Assembly: GCF_000934545.1 (NCBI RefSeq)
Contig: NZ_CP010554.1
Coordinates: forward strand, 1,116,001-1,180,000
Source: Rugosibacter aromaticivorans
Lineage (GTDB): Bacteria > Pseudomonadota > Gammaproteobacteria > Burkholderiales > Rhodocyclaceae
Direction: 5' to 3'
DNA: 64,000 nt
Made by a program: the position numbers and the translations under genes. This document shows, in pieces, positions 48,101 to 55,614 of this stretch (the first letter of the stretch is position 1; each line of letters opens with the position of its first letter). The notes under the pieces were generated by a model. The model saw nothing but the letters and a program-made list of their open reading frames with translations. It made no database searches and was not told the DNA's origin.

Positions 48101-49377
48101 ATCGGCATCGCTTGCAGCCGCTGGATGCCTTCGCGGATGATTTTTGCACCAGCGCGATGCCCGCAGATGAGCCCCTGATGCGCACATTAACCCAGGCAGT
48201 GGAAGAAAAACTGGCCATGAAGCTGCCACTGGATGCTTTTCGTCTGGGTGAGTTGCGGCCGCATTTATTCATGAATTTTCGGCTATTGAGTGAGCATGGC
48301 GGCACCTTGGCTATCTCGCGTCATCTGACCGAGTTGCGCACTGAATATCGCGAACGTGTGGCTCAAATTTGGCAAAACGGGGTGGCTGGGGTTGTGGCGG
48401 CAGTCAAGGTTGCCGCGGTTGCCAACATGGATGACACCAGCATTGAAGCGGCCAGCTCTGACATGGATGTCCCGCCGGTGGCGCAGCCTGTGGATGATAC
48501 GGTGCTGTATGTCGATTGGCTTTTTGGGCCGTTGCCTGAGTTGCTCGAGATTAACGTCAAAGACCGGCAAGTCATAGGTTTTCCTGCACTGGTGGATGAA
48601 GGTGATGGCGTGCGCTTGACCGTTTTTGACACGCAAGCGCAGGCGCTGGCTGAACATCGTCGCGGCTTGATGCGACTGTTTTCGCTTCAGTTGGCAACGC
48701 AAGTGAAAGCCATCGAAAAGTTGTTTTGTCTGCGCGAGATGGCATTGCAGTTCATTCCCTTGGGAACAGAAAAAGAGCTCAAGACGCAACTGGTTGCCGC
48801 GACGCTTGAGCGCACCTGCTTGATGGCGCCTTTGCCTCTCGAAAAGTCGGCGTTCGTGACACGGTGCGATGCGGCGCGTGGGCGCATTTTGCTCGTCGCC
48901 CAAGAGATTGCGCGGTTAATTGCCGCCGTCATCGGCGAATACGCGGCGTTGCAAAAGAAGATCGTCGCGGCGCAAAAAACCTTCGTTGCCACCTGCGTTG
49001 ATATCAACGCGCAATTGGCGGCGTTACTACACAAGAATTTTATTGTTGGGGTGCCCTATGAGCGGTTGCAGCACTATCCGCGCTATCTCAAAGCGGCCAC
49101 CTTGCGGCTGGATAAAGCGCGTAGTGACCCCACGCGCGAGGCGCGTTTATTGGCAGAATGGCAAGCGCTTGGCAAACCCTGGGAACGTGAGCGCCATGCC
49201 TTGCAGAAATCGGGTCAAACGGGTTATCACAAAGACCATCTGGATGATCCCTTTATGGAAGAATTCCGCTGGTTGCTCGAAGAGTTGCGCGTTGCTCTTT
49301 TTGCGCAAGAATTACGCACCCCCACGCCGGTGTCCATCAAGCGGCTGCAAAAGATGTGGGATGCGAGAATGCGATGA
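45199..49377 (+). CDS. hrpA: ATP-dependent RNA helicase HrpA with in-frame insertions
   Basis: A 1392-residue DEAH-box RNA helicase. Walker A GETGSGKTT is at residues 44-52, DEAH IIDEAHERSLN near 139, SATLD near 173, and motif VI QRAGRCGR near 358; the HA2, OB and long C-terminal DUF3418 regions follow. E. coli HrpA has 1300 residues. Extra sequence is visible in two places: about 55 residues after LLAELGAV (PPPDLPRLAGEVTSHPLPRG onward), coded by four consecutive palindromes, and about 30 residues before YAAIHKALLTGLLGHIG, including LDGAGDTAQ from the dispersed repeat. The frame stays open through both. Confidence 0.93.
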   Translation: MRFDVEARSAARPAIVYDEALPVTLRREEIAATIAQHQVVVICGETGSGKTTQLPKICLEIGRGLNGLIGHTQPRRIAARATATRIAQELKSELGRYVGFKIRFTDRVSPETYIKLMTDGILLAETQTDPLLRQYDTLIIDEAHERSLNIDFMLGYLKQLLPKRPDLKVIVTSATLDAERFSQHFSINKKAAPVIEVSGRLYPIETRYRPWAETPAPNSPSGAKGMADRDINEAIVDAVSEAHRAGSGDVLVFLPGEREIREAAEALRKHSFSGGAAGLGASLEILPLFARQSAPEQARVFSSHQGRRVVLATNVAETSLTVPGIRYVIDTGLARVKRYSYRNKIEQLQVEPIARAAANQRAGRCGRVSAGICFRLYAEDDFNKRAAYTESEILRSSLAGVILRMKSLHLGDVENFPFIEPPAPRMIADGYQLLAELGAVTTPPPDLPRLAGEVTSHPLPRGEGGVSRSIAPRCRSRLAVQSQPWNGGAGRWCLTSTGVELARLPLDPKIGRMILAARDYGCLSEMLIIAAALSVQDPRERPQEQAGSADQAHAKWKDEKSEFLSYLKLWHAADSIWKHETSNKQRQWCRQNFLSWLRVREWRDVHAQLLTLCHEHGWKISSAYPVAATPSRKVATAQEVLSPSLDGAGDTAQSSSPPVLQRPDSVAAYAAIHKALLTGLLGHIGLKSEEEAYYLGARGIKFFIHPGSSLIKKAGRWIVAAELVETSRLFARCVARIEPEWLEQVGGHLLRSHIYDPHWEKGPGQVVAWERVTLHGLLLHAKRRVHYGPLDEKLSREILIRSALVEGEVGEDWVKKWRFFQHNAKLMREIEALEHKSRRPDVLVDDELIYAFYDATVAAGITTLAAFDRWRREAEVVNPKLLFLEKAQLMRHEAAGITTAAFPPYLEQHGQKFTLHYHHHPGAPDDGVTLDLPLVALNQLSAQRCEWLVPGLLKEKVIALLKTLPQKYRHRLQPLDAFADDFCTSAMPADEPLMRTLTQAVEEKLAMKLPLDAFRLGELRPHLFMNFRLLSEHGGTLAISRHLTELRTEYRERVAQIWQNGVAGVVAAVKVAAVANMDDTSIEAASSDMDVPPVAQPVDDTVLYVDWLFGPLPELLEINVKDRQVIGFPALVDEGDGVRLTVFDTQAQALAEHRRGLMRLFSLQLATQVKAIEKLFCLREMALQFIPLGTEKELKTQLVAATLERTCLMAPLPLEKSAFVTRCDAARGRILLVAQEIARLIAAVIGEYAALQKKIVAAQKTFVATCVDINAQLAALLHKNFIVGVPYERLQHYPRYLKAATLRLDKARSDPTREARLLAEWQALGKPWERERHALQKSGQTGYHKDHLDDPFMEEFRWLLEELRVALFAQELRTPTPVSIKRLQKMWDARMR
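46536..46712. repeat. run of four perfect palindromes inside hrpA
   Basis: Hairpins at 46536-46558 (arms cctcccccgc/gcgggggagg), 46598-46616 (cgcggagc/gctccgcg), 46627-46650 (cggctggct/agccagccg) and 46689-46712 (gggagtcgagc/gctcgactccc). They encode a segment absent from normal HrpA. Confidence 0.85.
47134..47153 (+). repeat. dispersed ~25-bp repeat, copy 10 (inside hrpA)
   Basis: Reads GACGGCGCTGGTGATACGGC, one change from the consensus, encoding GAGDTA-like residues in the same frame as the glnS copy. Confidence 0.8.
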
Positions 49378-49413
49378 TGAACATCAACGTAAACACAATC
49401 ACAAGGAGCCACC

Positions 49414-50127
49414 ATGCATGAACTATTGGCGGCGTTTGGTAAAGCAACACGCGATCTGACGCGCGGGGACATTCTGTGGCATGTGCTGTGGCCACCAGTG
49501 GTCGCGGCTGCCTTCTGGGGGATTTTGGGTTTTTTTATCTGGGCACATGGCCTCATGTTGATGACGCAGATTGTGCCGCAGTTGCCATGGTCAGGCTGGG
49601 AATGGGTCGCTCACTGGGCGGCGGTTTTTCTTTTGCTGGCCGCATTTGCCTCGCTGATTTACCTGACGGCGTTGTTCTTGGTGGCCGTCGTTGTGTTGCC
49701 TTATTTGATCATCTATGTGGCGGCCCGCGATTACCCTGATCTGGTACGTCATGGTGAAAATGCTTTTTGGCGGAGCCTGATTAATACGTTGGTGGCAGGG
49801 TGTGTGTTCTTGTTCGGTGGGCTGCTCTCTTTGCCTTTGCTGCTCATCCCCGGTGTGGTGCTGGTGCTGCCTTTGTTCTGGACAGCCTGGTTGAATCAGC
49901 GCACTTTCCGTGTGGATGCTTTGGCTGAACATGCTACTGCGGCAGAATTAACGCAACTGGTGAATGATAAAAAATCCACGTTTTATCTCGCGGGTACGGG
50001 CTGCGCCTTGCTCGCGCATGTACCGCTGATTCAGCTGGTGGTACCTGTATTGACGGCGCTGGTGTTTGTACATCTGGGTCTGGCGGCTTTGCGGCAACAA
50101 CGACAATTACGGGGAGTGCAACTATGA
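49414..50127 (+). CDS. EI24/CysZ-like integral membrane protein
   Basis: A 237-residue inner-membrane protein with about five or six hydrophobic segments, beginning MHELLAAFGKATRDLTRGDI and containing LPYLIIYVAARDYPDL and FGGLLSLPLLLIPGVVLVLP. The pattern fits the EI24 (CysZ-like) family; CysZ itself imports sulfate in enterobacteria, but this branch has no proven substrate. A caaggagcc ribosome site precedes the ATG. The stop overlaps the start of the MoCF-domain gene by four bases. Confidence 0.75.
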   Translation: MHELLAAFGKATRDLTRGDILWHVLWPPVVAAAFWGILGFFIWAHGLMLMTQIVPQLPWSGWEWVAHWAAVFLLLAAFASLIYLTALFLVAVVVLPYLIIYVAARDYPDLVRHGENAFWRSLINTLVAGCVFLFGGLLSLPLLLIPGVVLVLPLFWTAWLNQRTFRVDALAEHATAAELTQLVNDKKSTFYLAGTGCALLAHVPLIQLVVPVLTALVFVHLGLAALRQQRQLRGVQL

Positions 50128-50963
50128 GTGATGCAATGAGTGATGCAGTGCGTGGTGCCATGAGCGGTGCTATGAGGCCGTCAAAAAGCCCGGCAAAAGC
50201 CATCGGTGCGATTATTATCGGTGACGAAATCACGCGGGGCAAACGTGAAGATGGTCATTTTGCGCGTCTGCTAAAAATACTCGCCGCGCGTAATATGCAT
50301 CTGGCGTGGGCGATGTATATCGGGGATGATCGGCAGCGATTGATCGATACCTTTCGCCGTACGCTGGCAACGGACGATATCGTGTTTAGTTTTGGTGGTA
50401 TCGGTAATACGCCCGATGATCACACGCGCCAGGCGGTGGCGGCGGCGGCAGGCGTTGACTTGTTTTTGCACCCCGAGGCGGAGCACGAAATCCGTTCCCG
50501 CTTCATCGAGATGGGGCGGGAAATGACAATCGAATCGTTGGATATGGGGCGCTTTCCTGTGGGCAGCCAGATTGTTCCCAATCCGTTTAATCGCATTGCC
50601 GGTTTTTCGCTGGGTGAGCACTACTTTGTGCCGGGCTTTCCGCAGATGGCTTGGCCTATGGTGGAATGGGTGCTGGATACAAAGTATCGTCACCTGTTTA
50701 ACGCCACCCCTACGGCAGATGCGGCCATTTTGGTTTGGCGCGGCATTGAAAGTATGTTGATCCCGGTAATGCAGGAAGTAGAAAGCCGTTATCCTGGGAT
50801 AAAGGCGTTTAGCTTGCCCTTTTTGGGCTCAGAGACCGTGCGCTCGCATGTCGAGCTCGGCGTGCGAGGCGAGCCCGCAGCAGTGGCGCCCGCGATGAGC
50901 TTGCTGCGCGAAGGTGTGCTGGCATTGGGTTACACCTTTGATGAAAAACCAGCACAAGAATAA
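50124..50963 (+). CDS. molybdopterin-binding (MoCF/CinA-N) domain protein
   Basis: A 279-residue protein of the MoCF_biosynth/CinA N-terminal type. The core GAIIIGDEITRGKREDGH and DIVFSFGGIGNTPDDHTRQA correspond to the GDE-xxxGxxxD and GGxGxTxDD motifs that bind molybdopterin-like ligands. It lacks the CinA deamidase domain. The first 20 residues are a low-complexity run coded by repeated atgagtgatgca units (MSDAMSDAVRGAMSGAM), offering several start codons. Start overlaps the EI24-type gene by four bases. Cellular role uncertain. Confidence 0.8.
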   Translation: MSDAMSDAVRGAMSGAMRPSKSPAKAIGAIIIGDEITRGKREDGHFARLLKILAARNMHLAWAMYIGDDRQRLIDTFRRTLATDDIVFSFGGIGNTPDDHTRQAVAAAAGVDLFLHPEAEHEIRSRFIEMGREMTIESLDMGRFPVGSQIVPNPFNRIAGFSLGEHYFVPGFPQMAWPMVEWVLDTKYRHLFNATPTADAAILVWRGIESMLIPVMQEVESRYPGIKAFSLPFLGSETVRSHVELGVRGEPAAVAPAMSLLREGVLALGYTFDEKPAQE

Positions 50964-50996
50964 TCTGCGGGTCGATCAAGCGTGTTCTGATGGGTG

Positions 50997-52088
50997 ATGG
51001 CATCCTTCACACGTAAAGGTCGCGGCGCAGGCCATAATCCGGATAACCGCTACGCCAGTTGGCAACGCGTAGCGGCTGATGACGGCTGGTGGCTGGACCC
51101 CGAGGCGCAAGAAGCGCCGGTTTCTACCGAGCTGATCATTGACACCGCCAAAACAGTGATCAGCTACAACCAGTCGCCAGATATTCCGTTCGACCGTTCA
51201 ATCAACCCCTATCGCGGCTGTGAGCATGGTTGCAGCTATTGTTTTGCGCGGCCCAGTCATGCGTATCTGGGTTTATCGCCAGGGCTGGATTTCGAGACCA
51301 AGCTAGCCTATAAGCCCGATGCGATTGAGGTGTTGCGCAGGGAGCTCGCCCATCCAAAATATGTGTGCAAACCCTTGGCACTGGGCATCAATACCGATGG
51401 CTGGCAGCCCGTAGAGCGGCGTCTGGGCTTGACGCGCGGGATACTGGAAACGCTGGCTGCCTGTCGTCATCCGGTGAGCATCGTGACCAAATCCGCGTTG
51501 ATTCTGCGCGATCTGGATATTCTCGTAGAGATGGCACAACAGCATCTGGTGCGCGTTGCCGTGTCGATTACCACGCTGAATGCTGATCTGGCGCGGCGTA
51601 TGGAGCCGCGGGCGGCGTCTAGCCAGCGCCGACTTTCTGTGCTGGAGGCGCTGTCTTCTGCGGGCATACCGACAGCGGTTTTAGTGGCGCCATTGGTACC
51701 GGCCCTGACAGATCACGAGCTGGAAGACATTCTGCAAGCGGCAGCTGACGCCGGCACCCGCACGGCGGGGTATGTGCTGTTACGCCTGCCGCATGAGGTC
51801 AAGCCGCTATTTCGTGATTGGCTGGAACGTGAAGAACCGGGTCGCGCCGAACACGTTTTCAGCTTGCTGCGTCAAATGCATGGTGGCAAGGAATATGACA
51901 GTTGTTTTGGCCACCGTCATCGCGGAGACGGGCCGTTAGCAGAGATGATTCAACAGCGTTTTAAAATTGCGACTCGCCGCTTGGGATTTAATCAGCCCTT
52001 GCCCGCATTTGATTGCACCTTGTTTCAACCGCCGAGTGTGGAAACTCCGAATGTGGAAACCGATGCAGCGCAGCGTTCCTTGTTTTGA
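50997..52088 (+). CDS. PA0069-family radical SAM protein
   Basis: A 363-residue radical SAM enzyme. The iron-sulfur cluster motif is YRGCEHGCSYCFARP (CxxxCxxC, about residues 72-79), and LALGINTDGWQPVERR and PVSIVTKSALILRDLD follow as in the PA0069/SplB-like family. The C-terminal HGGKEYDSCFGHRHRGDGP is typical. The substrate is unknown. ATG after gatgggtg is used, though a GTG one codon earlier is possible. Last gene of a rightward run from crcB. Confidence 0.88.
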   Translation: MASFTRKGRGAGHNPDNRYASWQRVAADDGWWLDPEAQEAPVSTELIIDTAKTVISYNQSPDIPFDRSINPYRGCEHGCSYCFARPSHAYLGLSPGLDFETKLAYKPDAIEVLRRELAHPKYVCKPLALGINTDGWQPVERRLGLTRGILETLAACRHPVSIVTKSALILRDLDILVEMAQQHLVRVAVSITTLNADLARRMEPRAASSQRRLSVLEALSSAGIPTAVLVAPLVPALTDHELEDILQAAADAGTRTAGYVLLRLPHEVKPLFRDWLEREEPGRAEHVFSLLRQMHGGKEYDSCFGHRHRGDGPLAEMIQQRFKIATRRLGFNQPLPAFDCTLFQPPSVETPNVETDAAQRSLF

Positions 52089-52202
52089 GTCAGCGCAATC
52101 ACTGCGATTTATTTTCTGCGCAGAAAATCTCTGCTGAGTCGTTTGATGGTGTGCAGGATGTTTGCTGCATGCTTGCGAATGAAGCGCAGGAGAGTGCTTG
52201 CA

Positions 52203-53012
52203 TTACAACATTCTGTGACTTTGATGCAATCGTTCGGGGGAGCGATAGGGATCGAGAAAGGCCCGCTCATAGCGTTGATTCAGCCGTGCCATAGGTAGCA
52301 GAAAGAGTAGGTCGGCCGTATTGAAGTCGGTATCCCATGCGGGTTCTCCACATACCCGCCCGCCGGCACGCAAGTAACCCTTAAGTAGAGGGGGAATCAC
52401 TGCAGGTTTTCCATTGGCTAACTGTTTAAAGGGCAACGGGTGAAACGGATTAACCCGACATTCCGGCGGGGCTTTTTGCGCTTCACTTAATTGTTGGTAG
52501 AGATTCGCGGCATTGTGGCCGCCATCAGCCATGCTGATGGAGGCGGAACCGATTAAATACTCATGGTCGCGACGAGCGATGTACTGACCCAAACCCGACC
52601 AGAGTAAGGCTATCACGGAGCCGCTACGGTAATCGGGATGAATGCAGAATCGACCAATTTCTATCATGCGTGGGCGAAGGTGCTGCAGGCGCGTCAGCGA
52701 GAATTCGCCCTCTGCGTAATAGCTTCCCGCGGATTTGGCTGCTTCTGGAGAGATGATGCGATAAGTACCGATCACTTTGCCAGTGTTATGGCTGCGTACC
52801 AGCAAATGGTCACAATGAGGGTCAAACAAATCCGTATCGTGGCCTGGTATCTGTTCGAATAAACGAGCACCTAATTCCTCACCAAATACTTTGTAGCGCA
52901 GGCGCTGTGCTTCACGCATTTCATCTTCATTTTTCGCCAGACTAAGGTGCAGGCGAGGATGCGGGCGTGTCGCTTGGCATATATGCGAGGCTCGAACGGA
53001 TTGAATATGCAT
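52203..53012 (-). CDS. OlsB-like GNAT acyltransferase (ornithine acyltransferase/hemolysin family)
   Basis: A 269-residue acyltransferase of the OlsB branch of the GNAT superfamily. Motifs are EAQRLRYKVFGEELGARLFE, DHLLVRSHNTGKVIGTYRII and MIEIGRFCIHPDYRSGSVIA. OlsB transfers a 3-hydroxyacyl group from acyl-ACP to ornithine, the first step to ornithine lipids; OlsA is not in the window. Related proteins are annotated as hemolysins. A cytoplasmic or membrane-peripheral location is expected. Confidence 0.8.
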   Translation of the reverse strand: MHIQSVRASHICQATRPHPRLHLSLAKNEDEMREAQRLRYKVFGEELGARLFEQIPGHDTDLFDPHCDHLLVRSHNTGKVIGTYRIISPEAAKSAGSYYAEGEFSLTRLQHLRPRMIEIGRFCIHPDYRSGSVIALLWSGLGQYIARRDHEYLIGSASISMADGGHNAANLYQQLSEAQKAPPECRVNPFHPLPFKQLANGKPAVIPPLLKGYLRAGGRVCGEPAWDTDFNTADLLFLLPMARLNQRYERAFLDPYRSPERLHQSHRML

Positions 53013-53368
53013 TGTCTGTTGGGGTGGAGAGCTGTTTGGCTGAGGGTAGTCTAGTCGAAGCCTTGTCCATTCATGGCAAGCGTACCCAAGCCCGATTGAG
53101 TGGATGGATCAAATGCGTAATTTGACAAAGAGCTTAAGCAAAGACCAAGCCAAATAATTTTTATTATTATTTTCAGTTGATTACAGAATACAGCAAAAGG
53201 GTTGGACAGATTCTTTGTCGTCCAATTGCGACAAAGGGACGCATGAATTTTGCAACCCGATGAAGTTGGGTATTTTTTTTCGTCGCTATTTTGCGACAAT
53301 TCTTGCGTATTTGAGCGGTGGGAACTACCGCTTCGGTATCGGCTTTCGCAGGTGTGGTGTGATTTTCT
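53013..53368. other. 356-bp AT-rich intergenic stretch with a perfect hairpin
   Basis: No convincing gene. A perfect 8-bp inverted repeat, ctttgtcg/cgacaaag with an 8-base loop, lies at 53213-53236, and a shorter tcgctattttgcga palindrome follows at about 53282. Both lie where the promoter of the OlsB-like gene (reverse) is expected; they may be regulator sites or part of a small RNA. Confidence 0.35.
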
Positions 53369-54811
53369 TCACGCCGTACCGCCCACCGTTAGCCCATCAA
53401 TCCGTAAAGTCGGCTGACCGACGCCTACCGGCACGCTTTGGCCGTCTTTGCCGCAGGTGCCAACGCCTGGATCTAGCGCCATGTCGTTACCTATCATCGA
53501 GACGCGCGTCATGGCGTCCGGCCCGTTACCGATGAGCGTTGCGCCTTTCACTGGCGTGGTGATTTTTCCGTCTTCGATCAGGTAAGCCTCGGCGGTGGAA
53601 AAGACAAACTTGCCGCTAGTGATATCGACTTGACCGCCACCAAAGTTGGCTGCGTAGAGGCCCTTTTTTACGGACTTGATGATTTCCTGCGGATCATGCG
53701 CACCGTTCATCATCATGGTATTGGTCATCCGTGGCAGGGGCAGGTGGGCGAAGGATTCGCGGCGGCCGTTGCCGGTGGGCGCCATGTCCATCAAGCGCGC
53801 GTTCAGGCTGTCCTGCAGATAGCCGACGAGGATGCCGTCTTCGATCAGTACAGTGCGCTGTGTCGGGTTGCCTTCGTCATCCACCGTGAGCGAGCCACGT
53901 CGATCAGCCAGCGTGCCATCATCGATTACCGTGACGCCTTTGGCGGCGACGCGCTGCCCGAGTCGACCGGAAAAATTTGAGCTGCCTTTGCGGTTAAAGT
54001 CGCCTTCCAGCCCGTGACCTACGGCTTCATGCAGCAGAATGCCGGGCCAGCCGGGGCCGAGAACAACGGTCATTTCGCCCGCAGGCGCAGGCTTTGCAGC
54101 CAGGTTGACGCTGGCTTGATGGACCGCACAACGGGCATATTCGCGCAGCATATCATCGGTAAAGTAGGCGTAATCAAAGCGTCCGCCGCCACCCGAAGAA
54201 CCTTGTTCCCGTCGTCCATTTTCTTCCATGATGACTGAGAGAGAAACCCTCACCAGCGGGCGAACATCGGCCGCCATATGGCCGTCGGATCTCGCCACGA
54301 GTACCACTTCCCAGGTGCCCGCAATATGAGCCATGACTTCTTTGACACGTGGGTCGGCGGCATGCGCCATGGCTTCCAGGCGTTCAAGTAGCGATACTTT
54401 TTCGGCATCTTTCAGCGAACTGATCGGGTCACCTGCGGCATACAGTGCAGGGGAGGCTCGGCGATGGCGTAACGCGGGGGCTAAGCGATGAGCGCCAGCG
54501 GCAGCAATGGCGCGAGTGGTGCCAGCGGCGGTTTGCAACGCGCTAAGACTGATGTCGTCCGAATAAGCGAAGGCAGTTTTTTCGCCGGAAATGGCACGCA
54601 CGCCAACACCTTGCTCAATGTTGAAACTGCCCGATTTGACAATGCCTTCTTCCAGGCTCCAGGCTTCGGAGCGTGCATATTGAAAATACAGATCAGCAAA
54701 CTCGACATGGTGACTCATGAGTTGGCCGAAGATGCGCTCCAGCTTGTGCGGAGCGAGATCATAGGGCGCTAAAAGCGTTTCTTCGGCGATTTGAAAGTGG
54801 TTTGTGTTCAT
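53369..54811 (-). CDS. tldD: metalloprotease TldD
   Basis: A 480-residue subunit of the TldD/TldE (PmbA) metalloprotease that trims unfolded or modified peptides. The zinc motif HEAVGH is in [20 protein letters not shown] (about residue 265), and [20 protein letters not shown] and [20 protein letters not shown] are family segments. Length is standard. The PmbA partner is not in this window. The gene is the last of the yhdP-nitrilase-tldD run, with its ATG overlapping the nitrilase stop. Confidence 0.96.
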   Translation of the reverse strand: MNTNHFQIAEETLLAPYDLAPHKLERIFGQLMSHHVEFADLYFQYARSEAWSLEEGIVKSGSFNIEQGVGVRAISGEKTAFAYSDDISLSALQTAAGTTRAIAAAGAHRLAPALRHRRASPALYAAGDPISSLKDAEKVSLLERLEAMAHAADPRVKEVMAHIAGTWEVVLVARSDGHMAADVRPLVRVSLSVIMEENGRREQGSSGGGGRFDYAYFTDDMLREYARCAVHQASVNLAAKPAPAGEMTVVLGPGWPGILLHEAVGHGLEGDFNRKGSSNFSGRLGQRVAAKGVTVIDDGTLADRRGSLTVDDEGNPTQRTVLIEDGILVGYLQDSLNARLMDMAPTGNGRRESFAHLPLPRMTNTMMMNGAHDPQEIIKSVKKGLYAANFGGGQVDITSGKFVFSTAEAYLIEDGKITTPVKGATLIGNGPDAMTRVSMIGNDMALDPGVGTCGKDGQSVPVGVGQPTLRIDGLTVGGTA

Positions 54812-55614
54812 GATTTTCCTTGGAGAGTCCGGTGCTGCAGCGCAGGCAATCGTGTGCGGATGCTGGCTAGTCGCCGGGGATCAAAGTCAGCAGTAACCAC
54901 GCCCTCACCCTTGTCAATGCGGGCGAGTATTTCGCCCCACGGGTCGATGATCATGCTGTTGCCGTGAGTCATGCGGCCATTGGGGTGACGACCTCCTTGC
55001 GCTGCAGCAACAACATAACACTGATTTTCAATGGCGCGGGCACGCAGCAGGATTTCCCAGTGCGCGCGACCGGTGGTTTCGGTGAAGGCGGCGGGTACAA
55101 CGATCAGATTGACTTCACCCATGCGGCGGTAAAGTTCGGCAAAGCGCAGGTCATAGCAGATGGATAAACCCATCCGGCCACAGGGCGTGTTGCAGGTGAC
55201 GACTTCATCGCCGGCCTCAATGGTAGCGGCTTCGTCGTAGTGTTCATCTTCCTTGTGAAAACCAAACAGATGAATCTTGTCGTAGCGCGCGACACGCTCG
55301 CCTTGCGGATCGAAAACCAGGCAGGTGTTGCGCATTTTGTCGGGGTTGTTAGACACCAGGGGCAGCGAGCCACCGACCAGCCAGAGACCCTGTTGGCGCG
55401 CCATCGTGGATAAAAAATCCTGAATCGGCCCATGGCCGATCATTTCGCGTGCGGCGAGACGCTCTGCGTCGCTTGCGCCAATCAGTGGAAAGTATTCGGG
55501 CAAGACAATCAGCTGTGCCCCGGCGGTTGCTGCTTCGTTGATCAGCCGCGCCGCGGTGTCAAGATTGGGGCCGACAGCTGGGCCTGAAATCATCTGTAGG
55601 GCAGCTAGTTTCAT
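54808..55614 (-). CDS. nitrilase-superfamily carbon-nitrogen hydrolase (Nit1-like)
   Basis: A 268-residue hydrolase with the Glu-Lys-Cys triad: [14 protein letters not shown] (Glu), [14 protein letters not shown] (Lys) and [19 protein letters not shown] (Cys). This branch is close to deaminated-glutathione amidase, a metabolite-repair enzyme, rather than true nitrilases. It overlaps yhdP upstream and tldD downstream by 4 bp each, an arrangement common in beta- and gammaproteobacteria. Confidence 0.88.
   Translation of the reverse strand: MKLAALQMISGPAVGPNLDTAARLINEAATAGAQLIVLPEYFPLIGASDAERLAAREMIGHGPIQDFLSTMARQQGLWLVGGSLPLVSNNPDKMRNTCLVFDPQGERVARYDKIHLFGFHKEDEHYDEAATIEAGDEVVTCNTPCGRMGLSICYDLRFAELYRRMGEVNLIVVPAAFTETTGRAHWEILLRARAIENQCYVVAAAQGGRHPNGRMTHGNSMIIDPWGEILARIDKGEGVVTADFDPRRLASIRTRLPALQHRTLQGKS

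Noticed and set aside
48841..48866. Repeat-like sequence in the 3' part of hrpA
   Set aside because: The match is weaker (ttcgtgacacgg) and the encoded FVTRCDAARGR fits the family alignment without extra residues.
51614..51640. Sequence resembling the dispersed repeat inside the radical SAM gene
   Set aside because: The encoded SSQRRLSVLEAL fits the normal family sequence and length, so resemblance is likely chance.
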